A stretch of 7,582 bases of DNA from Ignavibacteria bacterium (GTDB taxonomy: Bacteria; Bacteroidota; Ignavibacteria; Tepidaquicellales; OLB5): contig JAUQWT010000162.1 in assembly GCA_030835005.1 (NCBI GenBank), positions 1 through 7,582 of the forward strand, written 5' to 3'. The notes below the pieces were generated by a model, which did no database searches, was not told the origin of the DNA, and was given only the letters and a program-made list of their open reading frames with translations. Positions 1 through 6,848 of this stretch are shown one piece after another. Made by a program: the position numbers and the translations under genes. Positions within the stretch are counted from its first letter, which is position 1. The number at the start of each line of letters is the position of its first letter.

Positions 1-161
1 CCGTTTTTTGGGTTACTCAAGGCTCAATTTTAGATCCTGTTTCCTGTACATAATTTTCAGAATTATATCAATTTTGGCTACTTTCATATACTTGATTTAA
101 TCAGTTCAAATATGAATAATTGTTTATATTTTCACATAATTACATAAAATATCTATATCAT
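1..161. other. Left-edge intergenic region, no gene assigned
   Basis: This AT-rich stretch precedes the first gene. Each forward frame is closed by a stop within the first 100 bases (near 31, 49 and 98), so at most the last few residues of an upstream gene could lie here. None of the three tails resembles a family I know. The only structured signal seen is a weak promoter candidate at 92-120. Confidence 0.5.
92..120 (+). promoter_or_regulatory. Candidate sigma70-type promoter for the yqeY unit
   Basis: TTGATT (92-97) is followed after 17 bases by AATAAT (115-120), matching the -35 consensus at 4 of 6 positions and the -10 consensus at 5 of 6. It would start transcription near 127, about 35 bases before the first gene. 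In DNA this AT-rich such matches arise by chance, so this is only a candidate. Confidence 0.25.
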
Positions 162-575
162 ATGCTTATAGAACAAATCCGCAAAGATATGCAGGATGCA
201 AAAAGAAACAGGGAGACTGCAAAGGCCAATTTGCTTTCAACACTATACGGGGAAATGTTTACACAATCCAAGAGCGGGAAAGAATTTACAGAAGACGATG
301 AATTAAAAATTATTCGAAAATTCATGAAAAATGCCGATGAAACACTGTCTTTTGATATAACAAACGAAGCCAGGCAAAAGCTTTTGGAAGAAAAAAAGAT
401 TCTTGAATCATACCTGCCCGGACAGCTGAGCAAGGATGAAATAGAAACCATTGTATCTAAGATGACCAGCGAAGGAAAGACTATCAAGGAAATTATGCCG
501 TTTTTCAAGGAAAACTATTCAGGCCGATACGATGGCAAACTGGTAAGCGAGGTTGTAAAATTAAAATCAAGTTAA
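162..575 (+). CDS. GatB/YqeY domain-containing protein
   Basis: This is a small cytosolic protein of 137 residues that resembles the stand-alone YqeY family. The family shares the tail domain of GatB, the amidotransferase subunit that converts Glu-tRNA(Gln) to Gln-tRNA(Gln). The role of free-standing YqeY is not settled, though tRNA-linked binding is usually supposed. Recognisable parts are the N-terminal helix with IRKDMQDAKR, the EFTEDDELKIIRKFMKNADE segment, the hallmark ILESYLPGQLSKDEIE (about residues 79-94), and the C-terminal SGRYDGKLVSEVVK. The protein is slightly shorter than the usual 147-150 residues because the loop before the last helices is reduced. I chose the ATG at 162, because LIEQIRKDM aligns with the normal family start. 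An in-frame ATG at 120 would add 14 residues of AT-rich, non-conserved sequence. No Shine-Dalgarno sequence is visible. The next gene starts 16 bases after the stop, which suggests co-transcription. Confidence 0.88.
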   Translation: MLIEQIRKDMQDAKRNRETAKANLLSTLYGEMFTQSKSGKEFTEDDELKIIRKFMKNADETLSFDITNEARQKLLEEKKILESYLPGQLSKDEIETIVSKMTSEGKTIKEIMPFFKENYSGRYDGKLVSEVVKLKSS

Positions 576-591
576 GGAAAATTATCATCAC

Positions 592-1425
592 ATGAGACTC
601 TTCCCTGTATGTTTTATTTTTATATTGCTCCTGAGCAGTACAGTAAGTGCCCAGGAATATGAAATTCTGTTCTCACAGGGCGAGAAACTTTTTCAAGACG
701 GTAAATTCGGAGATGCATACTTCAGTTTCTCGAAATATATTGAATATAATCCGGATAGTGTAAAAGGATATATCTCCCGCGGTAATACCGCTATATTTCT
801 GAAGATGGTTAAAGATGCTCTTTACGATTTCGAGAAGGCAATTAAACTGGATCCCGGTAATTACAGGGCGTATTCAGGCAGAGGAACAGTTTATACTTAC
901 ATGCAGAATTCTGAAGAAGCATTGAAGAGTTTCAAAAAGGCGCTGGAGATCAATCCAAAAGATATTACTTCGATGAATTCTTTATCAGTGATATACTATG
1001 CTGACGGGAAAAAGACTGAAGCTTTAGACTTGCTTAACAAGGCTGTTGAAATTGAACCCGATAATGTAGAGACGTATAAAAACAGGGGGTCTATACTTTT
1101 GTTTATGGGCGATACTGCAAAAGCTCTTGATGATCTTAACAAAGCACTTCAGTTGGGACCGAACCGGGTTGATGTTTATAACACAAGGGGAGCCATTTAC
1201 AGGGAAATGGGCAGGTATAATGAGGCAATTGCTGATTTTGACAGAGCATTGCAGCTTGATCCCCTGAGCGCAGAGGCATATTGCAGGCGGGGAATAGCAT
1301 ATCTTTATTCAGGTAACTTTTCGCAGGCAATAAGTGATCTTGAAATCGGAATTAAGATCGAACCGTCACTGGAACCAATGGTAGGTGAGTATCTTAAAGA
1401 AGCAAAAGAAAAGAGTAAGCAATAG
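592..1425 (+). CDS. Secreted tetratricopeptide repeat protein (seven TPRs)
   Basis: The 277-residue product begins with a signal peptide: MRLF, a hydrophobic core to about residue 16, then a likely signal peptidase I site after STVSA at residue 20. The rest is a regular TPR array. The closing Pro of each repeat falls at residues 54, 88, 122, 156, 190, 224 and 258, an unbroken 34-residue period, so there are seven repeats from about residue 23 to 258. Typical TPR positions (Gly/Ala/Tyr in helix A, Ala in helix B, as in EAIADFDRALQLDP) are well kept. A short charged tail follows. TPR arrays are protein-protein scaffolds, and this one should act in the periplasm. The partner cannot be read from sequence and no catalytic domain is attached. 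AAGGA at 574-578 lies 13 bases from the ATG, rather far for a ribosome binding site. The gene lies between yqeY (16 bases) and rmuC (69 bases). Confidence 0.9.
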   Translation: MRLFPVCFIFILLLSSTVSAQEYEILFSQGEKLFQDGKFGDAYFSFSKYIEYNPDSVKGYISRGNTAIFLKMVKDALYDFEKAIKLDPGNYRAYSGRGTVYTYMQNSEEALKSFKKALEINPKDITSMNSLSVIYYADGKKTEALDLLNKAVEIEPDNVETYKNRGSILLFMGDTAKALDDLNKALQLGPNRVDVYNTRGAIYREMGRYNEAIADFDRALQLDPLSAEAYCRRGIAYLYSGNFSQAISDLEIGIKIEPSLEPMVGEYLKEAKEKSKQ

Positions 1426-1445
1426 AAATGGATGTAAGTTTTATG

Positions 1446-1463
1446 TTTAAGAAGACTCTTAAA
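1446..1463. repeat. Small perfect inverted repeat before rmuC
   Basis: TTTAAGA (1446-1452) and TCTTAAA (1457-1463) can pair as a 7-bp stem with a 4-base loop, in the 69-base gap between the TPR gene and rmuC. No T-run follows on either strand and the stem is mostly A-T, so it is not a convincing terminator. It could be a weak operator or RNA-processing structure, or chance. Confidence 0.25.
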
Positions 1464-1494
1464 TTGTCTCAGAAATAATGCATAAGAAAAAATC

Positions 1495-2820
1495 ATGGAA
1501 ATAATAATTCTGGTAATTGGACTTGTTGTTGGAATACTTCTTGGTTTCTTTATAGCGAAGAGCAAGCTCTCGGCACTTAACTCAAGGCTTGATGAAAAGG
1601 ACCTCGTAATTGCTGATAAGGACAGATTAATTTCAGAATCTAAGGCAGAGTTAAGTTCCGAAAGAGAAAAAATCATAGCATTGAGCAGTGAACTTTCCCA
1701 AAGCAAAGCCAACCTGTTAAACCTTGACAAGAAACTGGCTGAACAAAAGGGTGACCTGGAACAGCTTCAGCAGAGATTTACAATTGAATTTGAAAATCTG
1801 GCAAGCAAGATCCTGGAAGATAAGAGCCGGACATTCACAAGACAGAATAAAGAAAATCTTGATACAATACTTACACCATTAAAGGAGAAGATATCTGATT
1901 TTGAAAAAAGGGTCAATGATGTCTATATAACAGAAACTAAAGAACGGGCAGCACTGGCTGAACAGTTAAAGAATTTACATGAGCTGAACAGGCAAATGTC
2001 AGAAGATGCTAATAATCTAACCAGGGCGCTCAAGGGTGACTCAAAAACACAAGGAGCGTGGGGAGAGTACATTCTTGAGAGTATACTGGAAAAATCAGGG
2101 TTAGTTAAGGGCAGAGAATTCGTGATCCAGGAAACAGTAAAGTCTGATGACGGCTCTAATCTTAGACCTGATGTAATTGTTAATATGCCTGATGATAAGA
2201 GCATGATAATTGACTCAAAAGTTTCTCTGACAGCATATGAAACTTACAGTTCAACCGATGATGTTGAAGAGAGAAAACGCGCTTTAAATGACCATATTTC
2301 CTCAATCAGAAGGCATATTAAAGGGCTAAGCCCCAAAGATTACCAGAACCTTTACGGTTTGCAGAGTCTGGATTTTGTTTTGATGTTCATTCCTATAGAG
2401 CCGGCATTTGCACTTGCAGTTCAGAACGACCAGTCTCTGTTTTACGATGCTTTCGAAAAAAATATTGTAATTGTAAGCCCTTCAACACTTCTGGCTACAC
2501 TACGTACGATATCCAGTATTTGGAAGCAGGAGAAACAGAACAGGAATGCTTTGGAGATTGCCAAAAAAGGGGGGGAACTTTATGATAAGCTGGCCTCATT
2601 TGTTGACGACCTTTTAAAGGTTGGAACCAGAATGGATGATGCAAAGAAATCATACGAAGAAGCAATGAAGAAACTCTCTGATGGCAGAGGAAACATCATA
2701 TCCCGTGCTGAAAATCTTAAACAAATGGGTGCGAAAGCTACTAAGTCAATTGACCAGCGTATGTCTGAGAGATCAACAGACAGCGATGAGGATACAGATG
2801 AACTCAAACTGATCGGATAG
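1495..2820 (+). CDS. rmuC: DNA recombination protein RmuC
   Basis: RmuC family proteins limit certain DNA rearrangements, such as recombination at inverted repeats, and carry a PD-(D/E)XK nuclease-like fold. The exact biochemical activity is not well defined. This 441-residue protein shows the standard layout. An N-terminal membrane anchor covers about residues 3-21 and is rich in Ile, Val, Leu and Gly. A long charged coiled coil follows to about residue 175. The RmuC core then begins with GAWGE (187-191). Candidate active-site residues are E191, D226 in LRPDV, and D240 with K242 in IIDSKVSL, the (D/E)-X-K half of the nuclease motif. Further conserved segments are DFVLMFIPIE (293-302), IVSPSTLLATLRTI (326-339) and the C-terminal DGRGN and Lys-rich helix. 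The tail is acidic and probably disordered. Length and domain order are normal. No Shine-Dalgarno sequence is visible. The stop TAG directly abuts the stop of the convergent NADH dehydrogenase gene. Confidence 0.95.
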   Translation: MEIIILVIGLVVGILLGFFIAKSKLSALNSRLDEKDLVIADKDRLISESKAELSSEREKIIALSSELSQSKANLLNLDKKLAEQKGDLEQLQQRFTIEFENLASKILEDKSRTFTRQNKENLDTILTPLKEKISDFEKRVNDVYITETKERAALAEQLKNLHELNRQMSEDANNLTRALKGDSKTQGAWGEYILESILEKSGLVKGREFVIQETVKSDDGSNLRPDVIVNMPDDKSMIIDSKVSLTAYETYSSTDDVEERKRALNDHISSIRRHIKGLSPKDYQNLYGLQSLDFVLMFIPIEPAFALAVQNDQSLFYDAFEKNIVIVSPSTLLATLRTISSIWKQEKQNRNALEIAKKGGELYDKLASFVDDLLKVGTRMDDAKKSYEEAMKKLSDGRGNIISRAENLKQMGAKATKSIDQRMSERSTDSDEDTDELKLIG

Positions 2821-4044
2821 TTAAAAATTACTTATATCCCTGCCAAACACAAAAGTCTTGAACCAATCGAACAGCACAAGTATTTTGTTCTTTAAGCTTA
2901 CAAGTTTTGTAATATAAACGCTCCGCCAGAATAGCCATGTTACAAAACCGCTGCCTTTATACTGATTAGTATTTGCAAGAGCCTTGTTGCTTCCAATGTA
3001 CGCAAGCATTCCCAGGTCTTTATACTTGAACGGCTTCAAAACCTTACCTGCTGCAATTTTGTTTAATGATCTTCCCAGGTATTTGCCCTGTCTTTGCGCA
3101 GTTTGTGCCGTTACAGGGAATGGCTCGTCCGGTATTTCAGCGCAATCACCAAGTGCATAAATATTCTCCTGACCATGTACCCGAAGGAAATGATCGATTA
3201 TGATCTTCGATCTGTTATTCTTGGGTAATCTGCTATCTTTTATGAGCGGAGTTCCCGTATTCCCCGCGGCCCAAACAAGTAATCCGTAATTGAAATGATT
3301 TCCATCACTTACAAAGATCTCGCTATCTGTGACTTTTGTAATATTGGATTTTGTTTTAACGCTGATCTTCTGTCGTTTAAAGATCTTCATGGTGTATTCA
3401 CTGAGTTTTTTGTCAAACGAGTTCAAAAGTGTCTCGCCCGCTTCTATAAGTATCACTTCGATGTAATGATCCAGTCCGGGGTACTTTTTCCTTACATCTT
3501 CTTCAATGAAATCATGAAGCTCAGCTGCGAATTCAACTCCGGTCGGGCCTCCTCCGCAGACGACAAATCGCAGGTAGCTCTTTTTCTCTTCTTCGGTAAT
3601 TCCCGGCAGTGAAGCGTTTTCAAAACAATCAATTACCTTTATTCTTATCTTCCTTGCATCAGCAACTTCCCTCAGAAAATATGCATACTTTTCAACTCCT
3701 TCGATGTTATATGTATTTGTTGTCTCTCCAACTGAAATTATCAAAAGATCATATGCAAGCTCCAATTCTCTTTTGGTATCAGTATCAACGCATTGTATCC
3801 TTTTTCTGTTTTCATCTATATTCATGCAGAATGCCTGAATATATTTTGCCTTTTTGATATTTCGTATAGGCTCTATAATGCTTCGGAACTCAATTGTCCC
3901 CACAGTTGTGCTGGGCAACAGACAAGTGAACAGGAAATGGTTCCTGGGGCTGACTATTGTAACATCATACAGATCGTAATCTAGTTCTTTTAAACAACTG
4001 AACGCTCCAAACCCGCTGCCAAGTACTACCAGTTTCTTTTTCAT
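2821..4044 (-). CDS. ndh: Type II NADH:quinone oxidoreductase (NDH-2)
   Basis: NDH-2 is a single-subunit flavoprotein on the inner face of the membrane. It passes electrons from NADH through FAD to quinone without pumping ions. This 407-residue protein has the two-dinucleotide-binding-fold layout. The FAD motif GSGFG is at residues 9-13. FLFTCLLPSTTVGTIEFRS (37-55) is a family signature. The NADH fold has GGGPTG at 164-169, with E201 ending the second strand, which favours NADH over NADPH. The second FAD contact is YALGDCA (296-302). The quinone-site segment AQTAQRQGKYLG (313-324) follows. The C-terminal part, with FVTWLFWRSVYITKLVS and the ending FVFGRDISNF, should be the amphipathic membrane-binding region. 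It resembles the plant and fungal mitochondrial type more than typical short bacterial enzymes. The gene has its own 216-base upstream region shared with yjbQ. A CAAAAATA/TATTTTTG element lies just before the start. Confidence 0.93.
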   Translation of the reverse strand: MKKKLVVLGSGFGAFSCLKELDYDLYDVTIVSPRNHFLFTCLLPSTTVGTIEFRSIIEPIRNIKKAKYIQAFCMNIDENRKRIQCVDTDTKRELELAYDLLIISVGETTNTYNIEGVEKYAYFLREVADARKIRIKVIDCFENASLPGITEEEKKSYLRFVVCGGGPTGVEFAAELHDFIEEDVRKKYPGLDHYIEVILIEAGETLLNSFDKKLSEYTMKIFKRQKISVKTKSNITKVTDSEIFVSDGNHFNYGLLVWAAGNTGTPLIKDSRLPKNNRSKIIIDHFLRVHGQENIYALGDCAEIPDEPFPVTAQTAQRQGKYLGRSLNKIAAGKVLKPFKYKDLGMLAYIGSNKALANTNQYKGSGFVTWLFWRSVYITKLVSLKNKILVLFDWFKTFVFGRDISNF

Positions 4045-4060
4045 TTCTTTATTCTATGTA

Positions 4061-4068
4061 CAAAAATA
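4061..4068 (-). promoter_or_regulatory. Candidate Bacteroidota-type -7 element before ndh
   Basis: Read on the minus strand this is TATTTTTG, a full match to the TAnnTTTG -7 element known from Bacteroidota. It ends 16 bases before the ndh ATG. The best upstream TTTG, in the T-run opposite 4095-4100, is about 25 bases away rather than the expected 19-21. Whether this organism uses that promoter class is assumed from its apparent phylogeny. Confidence 0.3.
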
Positions 4069-4100
4069 CAGAGTTCCGGAGATTTTTAATAAGCAAAAAA

Positions 4101-4118
4101 CATGATATTTATCTCATG
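4101..4118. promoter_or_regulatory. Imperfect palindrome upstream of ndh
   Basis: CATGATAT (4101-4108) and ATCTCATG (4111-4118) form an 18-base dyad with one mismatched pair around a TT centre. The centre lies about 65 bases upstream of the ndh start, a plausible place for a repressor or activator site. It does not match the FNR, CRP or Rex consensus closely, so no regulator is named. Confidence 0.25.
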
Positions 4119-4220
4119 AGTTATCTAATAGCACGAATTGAAGAATGAACACCATATTTGGGAAACCCCATTGAACACAACGAAATGTGTAAATTTATGA
4201 GTTTTGAATTAGGTTCCAAA

Positions 4221-4248
4221 TTGACATTTTTGCAAAATAACAAATAAT
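4221..4248 (+). promoter_or_regulatory. Candidate sigma70-type promoter for yjbQ
   Basis: A perfect -35 TTGACA (4221-4226) is followed after 16 bases by AATAAT (4243-4248), five of six matches to the -10 consensus. The expected start is near 4255, leaving only about six untranslated bases before the ATG at 4261. An overlapping alternative is CATTTTTG (4225-4232), one base from the Bacteroidota TAnnTTTG element, with TTTG at 4203-4206. That would give a longer leader. Confidence 0.35.
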
Positions 4249-4260
4249 ATAACAATAATT

Positions 4261-4680
4261 ATGAAATCATACAGAAAAGAGCTTTGGTTCAATACGGGCA
4301 GAAGGCGGGAGTATATAAATATTACTCCTGAGATTGAAAAATGTCTTGCAGAAAGCGGTATAAAAGATGGAATACTGCTGTGCAATGCAATGCATATAAC
4401 TGCAAGTGTTTTTATTAATGATGATGAACGGGGATTGCATTCTGACTTTGAAAAATGGCTGGAAGGGCTGGCTCCCGAAAAGCCGTATGACAATTACAGG
4501 CATAATGACACAGGTGAAGATAATGCAGATGCCCATCTGAAACGCAGTATAATGGGCAGGGAAGTAGTTGTTGCCGTTACAGGATCAAAGCTTGATTTTG
4601 GGCCTTGGGAACAGATCTTTTACGGTGAATTTGACGGGAAGAGAAGAAAAAGAGTACTTGTGAAGATAATTGGCGAATAG
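4261..4680 (+). CDS. yjbQ: YjbQ/UPF0047 family protein (secondary thiamine-phosphate synthase type)
   Basis: This is a 139-residue soluble protein of the YjbQ (UPF0047) family. Members form compact trimers with a metal- or phosphate-lined pocket, and some show weak thiamine-phosphate synthase activity. The physiological role is uncertain. Conserved polar residues are visible in order: H45 with T47 in MHITAS, N53, D62, H81, then E86, N88 and H92 in GEDNADAHL. These histidines and acids are the usual ligand set. The C-terminal block LDFGPWEQIFYGEFDGKRRK (111-130) ends in the typical strand RVLVKIIGE. The family often has GTWQ where this protein has GPWE. Length is normal and the ATG at 4261 is the only sensible start. 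The gene stands alone between two minus-strand genes, with a candidate promoter very close to its start and no Shine-Dalgarno sequence. Its stop is 12 bases from the stop of the convergent kinase gene. Confidence 0.9.
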   Translation: MKSYRKELWFNTGRRREYINITPEIEKCLAESGIKDGILLCNAMHITASVFINDDERGLHSDFEKWLEGLAPEKPYDNYRHNDTGEDNADAHLKRSIMGREVVVAVTGSKLDFGPWEQIFYGEFDGKRRKRVLVKIIGE

Positions 4681-4700
4681 CGAAAGAGTTTTTTATCTTC
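4662..4700. other. Weak long-loop inverted repeat across the yjbQ/kinase junction
   Basis: GAAGATAA (4662-4669) is complementary to TTATCTTC (4693-4700), so an 8-bp stem with a 23-base loop could form in either transcript at this convergent junction. It is AT-rich and its loop is long. A T6 run (4689-4694) lies in the loop and right arm. It is not a standard terminator and may be coincidence. Confidence 0.15.
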
Positions 4701-6810
4701 TGGATTTATAATATGCTCCTTCAAATAGAAGAACAAATTCAAAACCGGAGTCCGGTCCGGTATTAATTGTAACATTTCCGTTTAACTGCTTGCTGAGAAG
4801 AGACACAAGCTGGAGGCCAAGTGTATCTGCTTTATCAATGTTAAACTGTTTGTTTGTTCCTGAACCGTTATCTTTTACAGAAAGTCTGTATTTGTTGCTG
4901 CCATCCAGCTTCATTGAAATCGTGATATTACCCTTATTTTCGGGGAATGCATACTTTATCGCATTTGAAACAAGTTCGTTAATTATCAGTCCGCACGGAA
5001 TTGCAGTATCGATATTCAGAACAACATCAATAATATCAATATCAAACCTGATATTTTTTACTCTGAATCCGTATGAATTAATGAAATTGTCCGTCAGGCT
5101 TTTAACGTATTCCGAAAAGTTAATCTTTTCATAATCTTTGGCGTTATAGAGCTTTGTATGTACAATTGCCATTGATTGTATCCTGCCGCCGGTTTCCTTC
5201 ATGATCTCAAGCATTTTTTCATCTTTAAGAAATTGAGTCTGAAGTTTTATGAGACTGGACATTATCTGCAGGTTGTTTTTGACCCTGTGGTGGACTTCCT
5301 GCAGCAGAATTTCCTTTTCACGAAGTGATTTTGTTACTTCATGATACAGGCTTGCATTCTCAAGTGCTATAGCTGCCTGAGAAGCGACTGTAGCAAGCAG
5401 TTCTGATTGAGATTCACTGAAACTACGGCCATCTTTCAATATTTCGAGGGAAATTGCACCCAGAACTTTTTCTCCTGCAATCAATGGCGCAGCAATGAGG
5501 CTTAGGGCAGATGATGACTTTCGTTCAATTCCAAGAGCTCTAAGTGAATCGTCAATGTTATCATTTATTAGTAGTGCTCTTTTGGATGCTATAATATATT
5601 CCGCTAAACCGTTATTGAACTCTCTTCCATCGATCTTCAACCTGGTGCCCAGTTCCGTATAAAAGGGAAAGTCGAGATAATGCCTGTTTTCTGAATAAAG
5701 ACTGATATTAATGTTATCAGAATCAAACAATCTTCCAAGCATCAATCCAAGTATCTCAATGATTTCCTCCGGCTCAGCGAGTTTGCTAAGTGATTTGCCG
5801 AATTCATTTAATTCTGCGAGCTCGTTATTCTTTTTTAGGATCTCTTCTTCTGCAAGCTTCTTTTGAGTGATATCGGTTATGAATCCTTCAGTTGCTATCA
5901 ATTCACCGCTTTCAGAATAGATGCCCCTGCCTTGTTCCCAAACCCATTTTATTTCTCCAGCTGCAGTTTTGATCCTGTAGTTGATCTGGTAAGGTTTTTT
6001 TGCGGAAAGAGCTTCACCAATGGCTTTTTTTGCAATTATCTTATCGATCTCAAAAGTCATCATTGAATTATAAAACACAATATTGTCAATAAGCTCCTGT
6101 GGTTTGTAACCCGTAAGTTCAAATACTCCATCGCTTGCATATTGAATTGACCAGCTTTCACCGGTTTTCTTTACTCTATACACATAACCGGGCAAATTAC
6201 TGATAAGTGTAGAAAGAAATCTCTGGCTCTCGCGGAAATCCTGTTCTTTTGTCTTTCTGAAATCTATCTCAAGTGACGTTGAGACCAGGCTGGAGATTGC
6301 TGCAGTAAAATCCATTTCTTCCCTTTTCCATTTACGGGGAACGTCCTGTTCTTCGTGGCAAATAATTCCTATTGTCTGGCCGCGGAAATGGATCGGAATA
6401 TCCATAATTGAATATACGCCTCTTGGAATCAAATAACTTTCAGCAAGCTCTTTTGTCTGGGGATCGTTGATTGCGTCTTCTGCTGCTACATAAAGCTGGT
6501 TTTCAATCGCTTTGAAATAATTTGGATAATCTTTAACCTGTAGTGTAGATTCATTTGTATAAGAGCCGAATTTTCTTAAGTACATATAGTCGCAGTAAAT
6601 GCAGGTTTTTTCTTCATCAAAAAACCATATTGAAACTCTTTCAATATTAAGCGCATTTGCTACAACATCAAGAACTTTGTTCAGGAATTCATGCAGATCA
6701 GTCTTATCAAGTTTTTTTAATTCAAGTAAAACTGAGTGAAAATTGGTATTTTCAACCTGATCAGGCGAAGTTATCTCTTCATAAATATTTGTATTTTTTA
6801 GATCTATCAT
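4693..6810 (-). CDS. Soluble GAF-PAS-GAF sensor histidine kinase, HisKA_2 type
   Basis: The 705-residue protein has no signal peptide or membrane segment, so it should sense a cytosolic signal. Domains in order, numbered from the ATG at 6810: a GAF domain (about 35-184) ending in the family signature IICHEEQDVPRKWKREEMDF; a PAS domain with PAC end (about 193-318, closing EGFITDITQKK); a short coiled linker; a second GAF domain (about 335-490); and the kinase module. The dimerisation box is EVHHRVKNNLQIM, with H508 the probable phosphorylated His, typical of HisKA_2/HWE-like kinases. The ATP-binding domain shows the N box NELVSNA (611-617), the G1 box DNGSG (647-651) and the G2 box LGL (664-666), so it should be active. 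A TTG at 6819 could add three residues, but ATG is preferred. No response regulator is adjacent, and such kinases are often orphans. The ligands of the sensor domains are unknown. Confidence 0.93.
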   Translation of the reverse strand: MIDLKNTNIYEEITSPDQVENTNFHSVLLELKKLDKTDLHEFLNKVLDVVANALNIERVSIWFFDEEKTCIYCDYMYLRKFGSYTNESTLQVKDYPNYFKAIENQLYVAAEDAINDPQTKELAESYLIPRGVYSIMDIPIHFRGQTIGIICHEEQDVPRKWKREEMDFTAAISSLVSTSLEIDFRKTKEQDFRESQRFLSTLISNLPGYVYRVKKTGESWSIQYASDGVFELTGYKPQELIDNIVFYNSMMTFEIDKIIAKKAIGEALSAKKPYQINYRIKTAAGEIKWVWEQGRGIYSESGELIATEGFITDITQKKLAEEEILKKNNELAELNEFGKSLSKLAEPEEIIEILGLMLGRLFDSDNINISLYSENRHYLDFPFYTELGTRLKIDGREFNNGLAEYIIASKRALLINDNIDDSLRALGIERKSSSALSLIAAPLIAGEKVLGAISLEILKDGRSFSESQSELLATVASQAAIALENASLYHEVTKSLREKEILLQEVHHRVKNNLQIMSSLIKLQTQFLKDEKMLEIMKETGGRIQSMAIVHTKLYNAKDYEKINFSEYVKSLTDNFINSYGFRVKNIRFDIDIIDVVLNIDTAIPCGLIINELVSNAIKYAFPENKGNITISMKLDGSNKYRLSVKDNGSGTNKQFNIDKADTLGLQLVSLLSKQLNGNVTINTGPDSGFEFVLLFEGAYYKSRR

Positions 6811-6819
6811 TTGATTCAA

Positions 6820-6848
6820 AGCATAAAAAAAGAAGAGTGTTATATCAA
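6820..6848 (-). promoter_or_regulatory. Candidate promoter of the histidine kinase, overlapping a terminator
   Basis: On the minus strand TTGATA (6848-6843, five of six to the -35 consensus) is followed after 17 bases by TATGCT (6825-6820, four of six to the -10 consensus). The expected start is about 6813, only a few bases before the ATG at 6810. The -35 lies in the loop and arm of the terminator hairpin. A second, overlapping candidate is TTTACA (6875-6870) with TATTTT (6852-6847), also at 17 bases. Both are pattern matches only. Confidence 0.3.

Noticed and set aside
1305..1730. Minus-strand open frame of 141 codons across the TPR/rmuC junction
   Set aside because: It runs antisense to two well-supported genes, is Ser/Leu-rich as expected for the complement of coiled-coil coding sequence, and resembles no family.
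4146..4178. TGAACAC repeated 26 bases apart in the ndh/yjbQ intergenic region, with CCATATTTGG nearby
   Set aside because: Seven-base repeats occur often by chance and the spacing gives no clear operator symmetry.
4185..4247. 20-codon frame just upstream of yjbQ as a possible leader peptide
   Set aside because: It contains the best promoter candidate for yjbQ, so it would not be in that transcript. Short frames are expected in such AT-rich DNA.
4209..4536. Two minus-strand open frames opposite yjbQ
   Set aside because: They lie almost wholly antisense to a clearly conserved gene and show no recognisable domain.
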